From assembly GCA_936440205.1 (NCBI GenBank), contig OW387146.1:48040426-48104425 (forward strand): a DNA stretch of 64,000 nt. Reading direction: 5' to 3'. This DNA comes from Lepidonotus clava. Taxonomy: Eukaryota > Annelida > Polychaeta > Phyllodocida > Polynoidae. The translations under genes were made by a program, and so were the position numbers. The notes below the pieces were generated by a model that worked only from the letters and a program-made list of their open reading frames with translations, did no database searches and had not been told where the DNA came from. The stretch's first letter is position 1. Each line of letters begins with the position of its first letter. Positions 46,744 through 57,430 of this stretch are shown here, piece after piece.

Positions 46744-47320
46744 GATATTCACGTAGCCGTACACCAAACGCACTATATAACGAAATAAGCTGGCCCTAAG
46801 TAGTAGCAGAAAGCTTAAGGTTTGACCTTCGAGCTAAACTTCGAGCTCAGTTTTCAAGGCAGATGAAATCCTATGACCAGTCGACCTGACGGCAGCCGAT
46901 GCGTTTCGGAAGCTGAGGAAACTTCACCGCCCTTTAATGGATAGACCCTAGGTTTTAATGGCAGGTGTCATGCCCTCACCAGTCCAGACGGCGGACGATG
47001 CGTTTCGAAAGCTGAAGAAACTTCACGCGCCCGACAAATCACGACAACGCGCTACCGTGACGGCCAGGCTGGAGGCGACAGTAATCTCCTGGTAATACTG
47101 TGGCAGGCTGTTCTCGGCTTTAATTTCACACGGGTGTCTGAGGTTAGGAGCTCGAGTGCAACTACCCCTGGGTCGGGGCTGTGGCATGTCGCGGCAATTC
47201 GCGGCTTTCAGCTGGTGGGACCATAGGCGTCGGTCTGTACCATATATAAATACTTGTGTCGCGGTCGCAAATGGGGAAGGTTCATCGCCCTGAAGTGCTG
47301 CTGTCTAACTCAAGTTCGCC
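46744..47320. promoter_or_regulatory. Divergent promoter region with ~75-bp direct repeats
   Basis: Lies between the minus-strand membrane-protein gene and the plus-strand transposase gene. Two direct repeats (about 46857-46930 and 46961-47032) share GATGCGTTTCG, AGCTGA and GAAACTTCAC. The transposase TATA box TATATAA is at 47243-47249, 72 bases before its ATG. The repeats are candidates for transposase or regulator binding. Confidence 0.5.
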
Positions 47321-50300
47321 ATGGCCTCGCGATCGTGGTGTTTCAAGGGTCTGACCAGTGACCAGGCAGAAACCAGAAGAAATATGGACACTAACCGACG
47401 AAACCGATGGTGCGACACATGTAAACGTGCAGTTTCAAAAAGTACATATAACAGGAAGCATCTTATGGAGCATGGTGAGTACCAGATAAATAGTATAACT
47501 AGGATAAAGTCACTTTCACCTGAAATCGATATCCTTCAAAACCTTCCTAGCTAGCTTGCGCGCATAGATATTATTTTCAAATACCTACTATACTCTTAAT
47601 GATCAGTTAGTGTTTGGAAAATTATCGCCAGCCTAAATCTTTTCTTGACAATTAAACAATTGTTCAAATAATGAATGACTTGAACAATGGACGTTATATA
47701 TATGTATCCCTCCATGCATCTTTCTATCATAGCTTTTGAGTCAGAGAAACAACATTGGGTGGGAAAGTCTGTACTCTGAAACCCGACTGTACATTTAATT
47801 TATTCTTATACATGTGTCTTGCAGAACCACTCCCATTTGGTTTACCTCAACGCGCTGGCAATCAGGCAGAAGTGGGTCTTGAGGCCGAAGCTGCAGATAT
47901 TCAGGCTCAGGCAGGTAACCAGGCTGAAGCAGGTTTTCAGGCTGAGGCAGTTAACCAGGCTGAAGCAGGTTTTCAGGCTGAGGCAGGTAACCAGGCGGAA
48001 GCAGGTTTTCAGGCTGAGGCAGGTAACCAGGCTGAAGCAGGTTTTCAGGCTGAGGCAGGTAACCAGGCTGAAGCAGGTTTTCAGGCTGAGGCAGGTAACC
48101 AGGCTGAAGCAGGTTTTCAGGCTGAGGCAGGTAACAAGGCTGAAGCGGGTGTTGAGGCTGAGGCAGGTAACCAGGCTGAAGCGGGTATTGAGGCTGAAGG
48201 TGGTATGCAGGTTGAAGCGGGAATTCGGGCTGAAGGTGGTATCCAGGTTGGAGCTGGTATTCGGGAAGAAGCTGCAGCTGCTAATCAGCGGCAGGCTGAA
48301 GTCGGGAATCCGAGAGAAGCAGACAGTCAGCCTGTGGGTCGCAATCAGCCTGTTGAAGAGGCGGTACCCATGGAAGCCGATGAGGAGTCAGGTGATGATA
48401 TGCAAGACTATTACGGTACCATGGAAGATTCCCAAGAAACGGAAGAAAATGATAAGCTTGATCCAGAGGCAGTCAAGATTCGCAACAGGGCCATCCGTCA
48501 CTTAAAAGTGGTTTTCGGTGACGGGACGGGTCGTCCTAGCCCATTGGCAAGGCTTGTTAGTGGTACCCCTAATAAGAATATCCAAAGCCTATTTTCATGG
48601 GTTCTGTTCTTTCTTTTGCAGTGGCAGATCCACACCTTCACCAGTGATACGCAAATGGCTAAAGTTATGTGCTTCATTTGTGAATTATTGACGGTAGCAG
48701 GTAATGACCGGGTTTCACAAGCAGCGGAGGCAGTATTCCCCAAAACGATGCGGATGATGTACAAATGGTTGGGTACAGACCTAACGATGACTAATTACTC
48801 TATCAGTGTATGCTGCCCGGCCTGTTATACGTTGTCGCATTCTGTGTTGTCCACCACTGAGCGTGTGCGAGGTCTAGGCTTTTACACGGATCGTAATGGT
48901 AATCAGCAACCCATTAGGTGTACAACCATCGGTGATGATTTAAAACGCTGCAACAGGAAATTGTTTTATGAGACCAAGATTGTGGGGGAAATTACCTTCC
49001 TTCCAGTCAGGACATTCTGTTACCAGTCGCTCGAGAAGAGTTTGCAGGTTATGATGAAACGTCCAGGTTTTGAGCTGAAATGTAGAGAGTGGAAGGGCAG
49101 GAGGATACCCAACGGAGTGTTTGCTGACATTTACGACGGTTCGGTATGGAAAGAATTTAACGCGAACAACGACGGCTTTCTTTATAATGAAAACAACTTG
49201 GCTCTTCAGATGAATATCTATTGGTTTCAACCATTCTCTCGGAAAGCTTCGATGTCAGTAGGGGGCATTTACTTAACAATACTTAACCTACCCAGAAATG
49301 AGCGGTACAGACTTGAGAACGTCATACTATACGGTATCATTCCAAACTTAAGTAAAGAACCTGCCGACCTTACCAGTTTTCTGAGGCCCCTAGTCAACGA
49401 ACTCAAGGAATTCTGGCATCAGGGAAAAAGGCTTATAACCAACGATTGCCCAAATGGCAAGACCGTTAAGTTGGCGCTTTTGAACGTTGCTGCCGACCTG
49501 CCTGCAGGGAGGAAGACCTGCGGTTTCCTGCTACCTAATGCTATCATGGGTTGTTCAAAATGTCTGAAGGAATTCAAGAATTCAAACCGTGGAGGATTCA
49601 ACATGGCGAATTGGACTCCTCGTACTCTGGACCAACACAAGGAGAGAGTGAGTGAGATTACAGCTGCATCCACCCCGAGAGAGAACAGTAAACTTGAGAA
49701 ACAGTATGGAGCTCGTTCCTGTGTCCTCCTAGAATTGCCCTACTTCAATCCCATCAGGTAAGTTCAATCTCCAGGCCGAACAAATTTAAAGGCCAATCTT
49801 ACACAGAATTATACCAAAATATTAACAATTTTAATTTGACATTTGAATAAACATTAATACAAATGTTTCCATTAGCAGTAACTGTATTATATGACATTCA
49901 TTTCTTCAGGTTCCTCTCGATCGATGTGATGCATAATGTACTGTTGGGTAAGTGTTGAAGCTTGACCTAACGTTAATTAATGTTTAGCACTGATAATGTG
50001 TTTGAAATGGAACTTGCATTTGCCTTTAATTTGGACTATTAGTTCATTGGGGTTTCAATACCGATTTCACATATGTGCTTTTATTATTGGGATTCAGGGA
50101 CTGCCAAGCGAATGTGGAAGAGGTGGACCGACAAAGAGTTGTCAAAGAAGAAGAAGAATTCAACAGATGACGTTGTACTAAGCGCTAATCAGGTGTTGAC
50201 TATTGATGCTCGTCTGAATCAGTTTAAAGAGGGACTACCGGATGACTGCGTGGTAACTAACATCAAATCGAACGCTGGGATGTGGACGGCAAAGGAGTGG

Positions 50301-51119
50301 AAGAATTGGGTTACAGTCTCGTCTGGATACTGCCTCCAGGGCCTTTTGCCGGAGAATATGCTTCATAGCTGGCAGCGTTTCGTAGAAGCCACTCGACTTC
50401 TGTGCAAGCCTTGTATTACACACCATGAGATAGAACAGGCACACAGGAAACTATTGCACTTTTGCAAGAGCACAGAGCTCCAGTTCGGTTCTGATTTCAT
50501 TACCCCAAACATGCATCTACATCTCCATTTAAAGGAGTGTCTCCGGGAGTATGGTCCAGCTCCCAGTACTTGGCTGTTCAGTTTTGAGCGGTATAATGGT
50601 TACTTGGGGGATGTGCCGACTAACAATCGCCAGATAGAGAAACAATTGTTTGAGAGGTTTCACAGGATGAGTCGTGTCAGTCAGGCGCGCGCCGAAATGC
50701 CGTCCAAACACGAGGGGAAATTTGGCAAACACTGCCAGCTGGGAGAAGGAGAGAAGAAAGCAAGAACGGTCCTGGAAACACTCGATGTACCCAATGAGCG
50801 AGATTTCGCGCAGTGCGAGAGCCTATGGAGTCTCCCCGACGGCTTCGAGACATTTAGAAGAGAAAATGTGTGGATCGACTCGGACGATCTTGAGCTGCTC
50901 AAAAAAACATACAAAAAGATGTACCCCACAGAACAGGAGATCCTAGAGAAGTCATTTCTGCCTTCAGTTTACGTGAAGTCTAAAGTCGTAAAATATGGCC
51001 CCATGACTTATTCCAGCACAAATTCCAGCAGTGGTAAAAAGTTGTCTAGACTAATGGCAAATTGGTACGAAGACGGACAGACTGACCCCCGGGAGCGACC
51101 GTGCATCGCCACCCACTAC
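47321..51119 (+). CDS. tnp2-like (CACTA-type) transposase, spliced, interrupted 3'
   Basis: Exons 47321-47474, 47825-49757, 49910-49947 and 50098 onward, all with GT-AG borders and matching phases. Residues 31-51 form a C2H2 finger (CDTC ... HLMEH). About residues 68-200 are a low-complexity tandem repeat of AEAGNQAEAGFQ. Then come a zinc-binding-like CCPAC near 380, IYDGSVWKEF near 487, a WFQPF block with GGIYLTILNLPR near 514-535, LPAGRKTCGF with CSKCLKEF near 610-630, and LSIDVMHNVLLGTAKRMW near 699-715. This motif series is the hallmark of the large eukaryotic tnp2/CACTA-like transposases that cut and paste elements with CAC termini. The gene is interrupted at 51120 by a nested element of the same terminal family; the last ~84 codons lie beyond it at 54090-54344. 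Plus-strand reading past 51119 to 51230 is sequence of the nested element's end. Confidence 0.85.
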
Positions 51120-51494
51120 CACGGGAAGAATTTGAACTCATACATTAGACAGGCTCGGGCGTGTCTGAAACAACTTCCTCTAAAACGTGTCAAGAAGTGT
51201 AAGGGATGTGTAAGAGCTCTTGCAGTGTAAATGGTATGGGCCATTACATAAGTGTCTCACAGGGGGTCCCCCCCCACCTTGCCTGTAACCCTGGAGCTGC
51301 CACTAAACTTTCACCTCCTTAAGTTGACCCAATGACCTAGATAATATAGTATTATATGTGTGTGTATATGTATGTATGTGTGTATGTATGTATGTATGTT
51401 GTATGTATGTATGTATGTATGTATACATGTATGTATACATGTATGTATGTATACATGATAACTTGTGGATGAAAAGAATCATTTAGGAAGTTTT

Positions 51495-52005
51495 ATATCC
51501 CTCTTTAGAGACGGGGGAGGGTTCAGGGGAATGGCCCTGGTCTCCCCGTCCGTGGTTCCCTGCTGCTGACGGGATTAGGAGGAGTAGGAGCCGGGGAGGG
51601 TTCAGGGGAATGGCCCTGGTCTCCCCGTCCGTGGTTCCCTGCTGCTGACGGGATTAGGAGGAGTAGGGGGCCGGGAAGAGGTCAGGGGGACGGCCCTGGT
51701 CTCCCAGTGCGTTGCTCTGTGATGCTGACGGGGTTAGGGGGAGTAGGGGGCCGGGAAGAGGTCAGGGGGACGGCCCTGGTCTCCCCGTGCGTTGCTCTGT
51801 GGTGCTGACGGGATTAGGGGGAGTAGGGGGCCGGGAAGAGGTCAGGGGGACGGCCCTGGGCTCCCCGTGCGTTGCTCTGTGATGCTGACGGGATTAGGGG
51901 GAGTAGGGGGCCGGGAAGAGGTCAGGGGGACGGCCCTGGGCTCCCCGTGCGTTGCTCTGTGATGCTGACGGGGTTAGGGGGAGTAGGGGGCCGTGGAAGA
52001 AAAGA
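51495..52005 (+). repeat. 79-80-bp tandem repeat
   Basis: Units contain GACGGGATTAGG, GTAGGGGGCCGGGAAGAGGT and GGCCCTGGTCTCCCCGTG. About six to seven copies; a single related unit lies near the other end of the nested element at 53716-53815. Confidence 0.9.
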
Positions 52006-52014
52006 ACCTTTTGA

Positions 52015-53715
52015 GAGGGTTTTCATGCCGATTTGAGCACTTTGAAAAATTTCCAAATTTGAAACATTTATGACTCCCAGTATGAGTCAACTATGGTTCA
52101 AAACTGACTCTAAGGTTGTAGCCCCGAGTGAGAATGACCATTGTAAACTAGTCAGGAAACTGTGAGACTAATAAAACATTTTCTAGAAATTTAGACAGAT
52201 TTTTAACTTAATTCATACAGTGAAAACCCCAACCAATGGATTTTGCTAAAAACTTGCATAAATGATATCTAGGCCTATCTCATGCCAAAAATGTCCCCTA
52301 TTTAATGGAAATCATTTTACATATTTCCCGGCCTCCAGCCATTCCCCTCAGCTTCCCCTATTTGATGGAGTTAAGGTTGTTGGGGCATTCTGACGGGAAT
52401 GCAATTACCTGATGACTTGTGGAAGAAAAGAACCTTCTAGTAGGGTTTTCATGCCGATTTGAGCACTTTGAAAACTTTTCAAATTTAAAACATTTATGAC
52501 TCCCAGTAGGAGTCAACTATGGGTCAAATGTGACTCTTAGGTTGTAGCCCCGAGTGAGAAGGACAATTCTATACATGTCAGAAAATTCTGTGACGATTAC
52601 AACATTATCTAGAAAATCACAACGATTTTTACTGTTTTTTTCACACAGGAAAACTCAACCAGTAGATTTTGCTAAAACCTTCCAGGAATAATAATTAGGC
52701 CTATCTCATGCCAAAAATGTTGTTGAATTTACAGGCATTGAATTATCAGGGGCCCACCTCAGGGACCAAGGATAGGTGCAGGTACCTGGCCCATTACATT
52801 ATAGTGGTGGTTGGTTACCAACCGTCCCCCCTCCTGTATTGTTTCTATCTTGATTTGAGGCTCAGGCCTACCAGAAGGACACATCCAATCCCACTATGAT
52901 GTATTAGGCTGGCCACCTGCACCCATCCTTAACCCATGAGTTGTCCCTGAGAAAATTTGCTGCCCATATATCCGACAATATTGTTGGCATGAGATAGGCC
53001 TAGATATCATTTATGCAAGTTTTTAGCAAAATCCATTGGTTGAGTCTTTCAGTATAAAAATAAGGTGAAAAATCTTTCTAAATTTCTAGATAATTTTGTA
53101 ATCATCACAGAATTTTCTGGCATGTATAGAATTGTCCTTCTCACTCGGGGCTACAACCTAAGAGTCACATTTGACCCATAGTTGACTCCTACTGGGAGTC
53201 ATAAATGTTTTAAATTTGGATTTTTTTCAAAGTGCTCAAATCGGCATGAAAACCCTATCAAAAGGTTCTTTTCTTCCACAAGTCATCAGCTCTTTGCAAC
53301 CTGAGAATATCAGGAGGCTAGAGGTGGCTATTCATAGAGGGATGGTCAGGGACATGGAGTAAAGGCTGGGAAATATGTAAAAGGATTTCCATCAATTAGG
53401 GGACATTTTTGGCATAAGATGGGCCTAATTATCATTTCTGAAAGATTTTAGCAAAATCCATTGGTTGAGTCTTTCAGTATAAAAATAAGGTGAAAAATCT
53501 TTCTAAATTTCTAGATAATGTTGTAATCATCACAGAATTTTCTGACATGTATAGAATTGTCCTTCTCACTCGGGGCTACAACCTAAGAGTCACATTTGAC
53601 CCATAGTTGACTCCTACTGGGAGTCATAAATGTTTTAAATTTGGATTTTTTTCAAAGTGCTCAAATCGGCATGAAAACCCTATCAAAAGCTTCTTTTCTT
53701 CCACAAGTCATCAGC
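52015..53715. repeat. Paired inverted ~300-bp repeats (R R / R' R')
   Basis: Each copy includes GCACTTTGAAAA, CATTTATGACTCCCAGTA, GGTTGTAGCCCCGAGTGAGA and TAGGCCTATCTCATGCC. Two copies read on the plus strand and two on the minus strand, so most of the nested element could fold into a long hairpin. Confidence 0.88.
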
Positions 53716-54089
53716 CCCTGTGCGTTACTCTGTGGGACTGACGGGATTAGGATGGGTAGGGGGCCGGGAAAAGGTCAGGGGGATAGCCCTGCAGGTCTCC
53801 CCGTGGGTTGCTCTGCAGTCTAGGCCTTTACCAACACCTCTGGTCAGACATAGAAAGGGCTGGGAAATAACTAAGATGAGACAACCAAACATAGTGCTAA
53901 TTATAGATGTCCCCAGCTGGGCGGGGGTGGGTGGGTGGGGGACCCCCTGTGAGACACTTATGTAATGGGCCATACCATTGACACTGCAAGAGTGTGAACA
54001 CATCCCTTACACTTCTTGACAATGTTTGGAGCAAGTGGTTTCAGACAAGCCCGAGCCTGTCTAATGTATGAGTTCAAATTCTTCCCGTG

Positions 54090-54344
54090 TACATGAAACA
54101 TTACATACAATGTAATGCAACCGGGCAGAAGAGGCAACATGTGTTTGCAGCTGTGAAGTGGTACCGACCCAGCACCGTCGAATCCAGATACATAAGTCCT
54201 TATACAATGTGGCACAAGGAAAAGTTCGAGCAACCTTCATGGGCATCTTTCCTGCCTGTTATGCGGATAAGTGGACATTTTGGATATGTGGTTGAACAAG
54301 AAAATATGATCGTATGTCCCCTTCGGCGCCACGACTTCTTGTAG
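54090..54344 (+). CDS. 3' part of the transposase gene beyond the nested element
   Basis: About 84 codons ending in a stop at 54344, with VFAAVKWYRPS, TMWHKEKFEQPSWASFLPV and RISGHFGYV. This resembles the C-terminal domain of the same tnp2-like transposase family. Its separation from the rest of the gene is explained by the insertion at 51120-54089. Confidence 0.8.
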   Translation, partial: YMKHYIQCNATGQKRQHVFAAVKWYRPSTVESRYISPYTMWHKEKFEQPSWASFLPVMRISGHFGYVVEQENMIVCPLRRHDFL

Positions 54345-54959
54345 ATCTAGAGGACCTATAGATATATCGAACTCGTGCACGTAGTGTCCGAAATTAAGCT
54401 GAAAACGTATGCATCATTAATGAGATTGTGCACCACAAATATTGGATATGCACCCCCCGATATATGGGAATAAAAAAAAGTGCAAAACTTAAAAATAACG
54501 CACCTGGCAGTGAGTGTGCAGAATCACGAGTGTGAGTGTGCAGATCTAGACTCACGAGTGTGAGTGTGATCCCCGGGTGAAGGCCTATAGGCCCGGCCTA
54601 TAGGGTGCAGCAGCTTAATTTCGGACAATGTCCGGTGTTTTATATGCATTGTTAGGATTATGTGATTTAGACGCTTTTGCCAACAAAAGCAACATTTTTT
54701 TATTACCTCCAGCTGCCAGGGCTGCGCTGCGCAAGCGACACCTTATGTAACACCTGACACCGGTCGCTCAGGCTGCTCGGCTGACCTAGATGGCCCCTCA
54801 TTACCCTGCCCCCCGGGGGGGTGGGGGGGGGGGGCACCAGCTTTATAAGGAGGTGCCCACCACGTGCACACACACAGTCCCGCGCCAGCCTCACGACCAT
54901 AAAAGCCGTACGTACGCAGAAGTTTGCTGATATTAAACACAAGCACCACATTGTGAACA
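54345..54959. promoter_or_regulatory. Intergenic region and TATA box of the PHD gene
   Basis: Repeats of CACGAGTGTGAGTGTG at 54523-54566, then C and G runs at 54810-54836. A TATA box TTTATAAG at 54842-54849 lies about 110 bases upstream of the start codon at 54960. Confidence 0.55.
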
Positions 54960-56472
54960 ATGGCGACCGCGCAGAAAACCCGGTAGGTGAATCAGATAAC
55001 TTGCCTATAATTTGATAAGATAACATGCCTATATAGAGAAGTAGTGTTTTTTCAGGCTTTGCGGGAGAATGACTTGGGGGTTACACTTCCATATATAGAG
55101 TGTTTGTTAACAAATGTATAATTGTGTGGATAATAGCTGTTACGTTTGGTAGATATTTTCCATTTTTTTTCGTTTTCTCCCCATACACGTAGATAACCAA
55201 TTCCAGACACTTAAAGGTTGTTTTTTTTTGGCTCATTCAAGCAACCATGTGCGGTCGGAGGAGGAAGAGGAATCCCAGGCATGGACACCGCGTGAGGAGA
55301 AAAATATTGAAGAGGAGGAAACGATCTGGACGGAACCCCAATGGACCGAGTGCGCGCCCCTGTTCACCCCTAAGTAGGTTTAAATTGTTCAACACTGTTG
55401 ATGGACAGGGATGGAAGAGAAGCATGGAAAGAAAATTATTAACTTACTATCTGGTAGGATGACTATCGTCATGCCAAATAATGCACACTGTCTAAAACCC
55501 GACGACGGATTCGCGGTCAGACATAGTTGTGGTCGCTCGAATTCATGTAACATGCTGAAACAACAGGCTCTTTTTTGGACAATTTAAAAATTGCAAATTT
55601 GTCAGACTGGCACAATAACATGAAATAGAGATTGGATGAGAAAAATTGAGATGCCGATGATTTGGTAGTTTCGACCACCTATGTTGAAATGATGGACGGT
55701 GTGATGATTTTTGAAATTTTTTCCAGGACGCACGACCAACAACAGCTCCCGGACGGCCCATCAGAGTGGACGTGCGTCTACTGTTCGGAGGATCCGACCC
55801 AGGTTGGTACATTTGTATTTACACGATGAAGCTAAGTGGGAAATAAAACATGTAAGCGTATGAAGGGAAATATGTATAAACAAAACAAAATGATGAGTGG
55901 GGCGATTTCACGAGTACAATCGTTCTGAAATTTGCCAATATTACGAGGGACACGCTGGTAAGTAGTAAGTGCAAAATTGACTTTTGCACATTTAACTATA
56001 ACCACACAATTTTTTTCAGGAGCAGGAGGAGTACTTAACGGACCAAAGGTGGAAGGCGATGGAAACGTTTGCCGAAGACCAACACGCCACACAACCGCAG
56101 GCCATATTCTTGGATGGCAACTACAGGTACGCCGGGTTTTTTTTTCATAATAAATAATATTATATAGCGACAATGATTTTCGATGATGCTACTAGGCAAA
56201 AAATAACGAGGGCATAGAATCTTAATGTTGACGTTGGAGTGAACGCCGAATTTCGTACGGTTACTAAAAATAGTGATTGATGATGGTCCGATTAGTTCGT
56301 GCACACAATTTAAAAAAATGTGTATTTAAACATGCCTCCGTAATATTTCAGAATGTACTTGGTCTGCAACTACTGCGGCCGGTGCTACCACGCCGACTGT
56401 GAGGGGGGCGAGCCTGCCAGCATCATGTGCTCCGAGGTGTTGTGCGAGTGGTGCGCCGAGGATAAAGATTAA
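54960..56472 (+). CDS. Small PHD-finger-like protein, five exons
   Basis: Exons 54960-54982, 55242-55373, 55727-55802, 56020-56126 and 56352-56472, all with GT-AG borders and compatible phases, give 152 residues. The second exon encodes a very acidic segment (SEEEEESQAW, EEEETIW). Cysteines and histidine fall in a C4HC3 order: C68-x2-C71, C118-x2-C121, H126-x2-C129, C144-x2-C147 (CVYC, CNYC, HADC, CEWC). This is the PHD-finger pattern, with an unusually long first spacer of 46 residues. PHD fingers commonly read histone tails, so a role in choosing or surviving chromatin context is plausible but inferred. It is the last gene before the right TIR. No single exon is long enough to stand out as an open frame, so it is easily missed. 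Confidence 0.78.
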
Positions 56473-57009
56473 TAGAATCGATTCAGCAATAAAATAGTAC
56501 ACTAGATTTTAACTACACTTTGTGTCAAATGTCCTTTTATTTTTGTTTTTATATAGTAACACTAGTTAACCTCGGGAGCATGATAGCTATAGGTTAGAAT
56601 TTACCTTAAATCACAGCTTCACGCTAAACTATGTTTTTTGTGTGTACCTGGCAGTCTACGGCCGATCGTACAGAGTATATTGAACAGATAATGTGAGTCA
56701 TAATATATGTTTCATCTAAATTTACAAATATACTAGATCGGAGTGAAACACAGTCTTTTAATGCCTACTAACTTCTAAGTACAGTGAGAGTAGAACACTG
56801 GTAAAGCGCGGCCATCAAATACAACCCACATTCCCCGTATAGGTCTATAGGCATAGAAACTTTGCTAAATCTGAGGGGTTCCAGAGACCCCCTAATTTGG
56901 ATAATTCCCTTTATTGGTAGTTTAATTGCGTAAAATTTGAGAAATCGGAGGGGGGTCAACCGAACATGGGGACCCCCCCCCCCACTCCCGCCCTGAGGGG
57001 GGGGGGGAA
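56473..57009. other. Right subterminal non-coding region
   Basis: AT-rich DNA with AATAAAATAG at 56488-56497 as a possible polyadenylation signal for the PHD gene. C and G runs at 56976-57007 mirror the C run just inside the left TIR. Confidence 0.55.
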
Positions 57010-57362
57010 ACTGGATACGCCACTGCTGGCAATTATATTGGTGCCTGAATGGAGTGTGGGTACGTTAAGACGCCGAGAAGGTTGGGCGTGTGAAGAGAAC
57101 TATGAGCGGATGGGACTATTGTGACACAATATAGTTAACACCCCCTGACTTACACTTATATACACGCCAGAAGGGCAAGGGAAACTTTGAGGTGGGCGCA
57201 AAAGTATTACCTAACACGCCCACTGCTATGGGTGGTATAATGATACTTTGCTGTGTCAGGGATAATGGTGGAGTAAGACTTACACTCCTTGACACGTTTT
57301 AGAGCAAGTGGTTTCAGACAAGCCCGAGCCTGTCTAATGTATGAGTTCAAATTCTTCCCGTG
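57010..57362 (-). repeat. Right terminal inverted repeat of the giant transposon
   Basis: 353 bp, the inverted copy of 34304-34656 with about seven differences by eye. It carries the inward TATATAA (57156-57162, minus strand). TAA at 57363-57365 is the second half of the target duplication. Confidence 0.96.
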
Positions 57363-57430
57363 TAAGGGAGCAGCTAGTCTCAAAGCAAAGCAGCACCCAC
57401 ATATGTGGCCCTAGGCCCCTTTAACATAGT
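57363..57430 (+). repeat. Conserved module, type II, copy 3 (right part)
   Basis: TAAGGGAGCAGCTAGTCTCA continues the module cut at 34303, matching the same position near 7311 and 27163. Confidence 0.92.

Larger units (their letters stand above)
51120..54089. mobile_element. Nested 2.97-kb non-autonomous CACTA-like element
   Basis: Begins CACGGGAAGAATTTGAAC and ends with its inverted copy (...CTTCCCGTG), with a TAC duplication (51117-51119 and 54090-54092). The ~165-bp TIRs share their outer ~85 bp with the 23-kb element. Inside are a (TATG)n microsatellite (about 51355-51455), six to seven tandem 79-80-bp units (about 51495-52000), and two direct copies (about 52015-52330 and 52430-52720) facing two inverted copies (about 52975-53290 and 53395-53715) of a ~300-bp repeat. 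No transposase of its own is visible. It was probably mobilised in trans by the transposase family whose gene it interrupts. Confidence 0.9.
34304..57362 (+). mobile_element. Giant CACTA-like DNA transposon carrying an F-like envelope gene
   Basis: 23,059 bp bounded by 353-bp terminal inverted repeats that begin CACGGGAAGAATTTGAACTC and are about 98% identical (about seven differences by eye), with a 3-bp TAA duplication (34301-34303 and 57363-57365). The uninterrupted target is seen in related modules near 7300 and 27160. Inside, left to right: F-like fusion glycoprotein (+), membrane protein (-), spliced accessory protein (+), secreted-type membrane protein (-), spliced tnp2-like transposase (+) interrupted by a smaller relative, and a spliced PHD-finger protein (+). 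The CAC start and 3-bp duplication fit the CACTA/EnSpm superfamily. No capsid, DNA polymerase or protease is visible, so it is not a Polinton. The insertion is young; this copy is broken at least by the nested element and by about one break in the envelope gene. Confidence 0.92.

Noticed and set aside
51120-51230. HGKNLNSYIRQARACLK as the natural C-terminus of the transposase
   Set aside because: These codons are the start of the nested element's inverted repeat; the same sequence recurs inverted at 54089 and in outline at both ends of the large element.
54703-55026. Minus-strand frame of 107 codons near the PHD gene
   Set aside because: It overlaps the promoter and first exon of the better supported PHD gene and has no recognisable domain.
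34304-57362. Interpretation of the giant element as a Polinton/Maverick
   Set aside because: No protein-primed DNA polymerase, retroviral-type integrase, packaging ATPase or capsid gene is visible. The target duplication is 3 bp rather than 6, and the transposase is tnp2-like.
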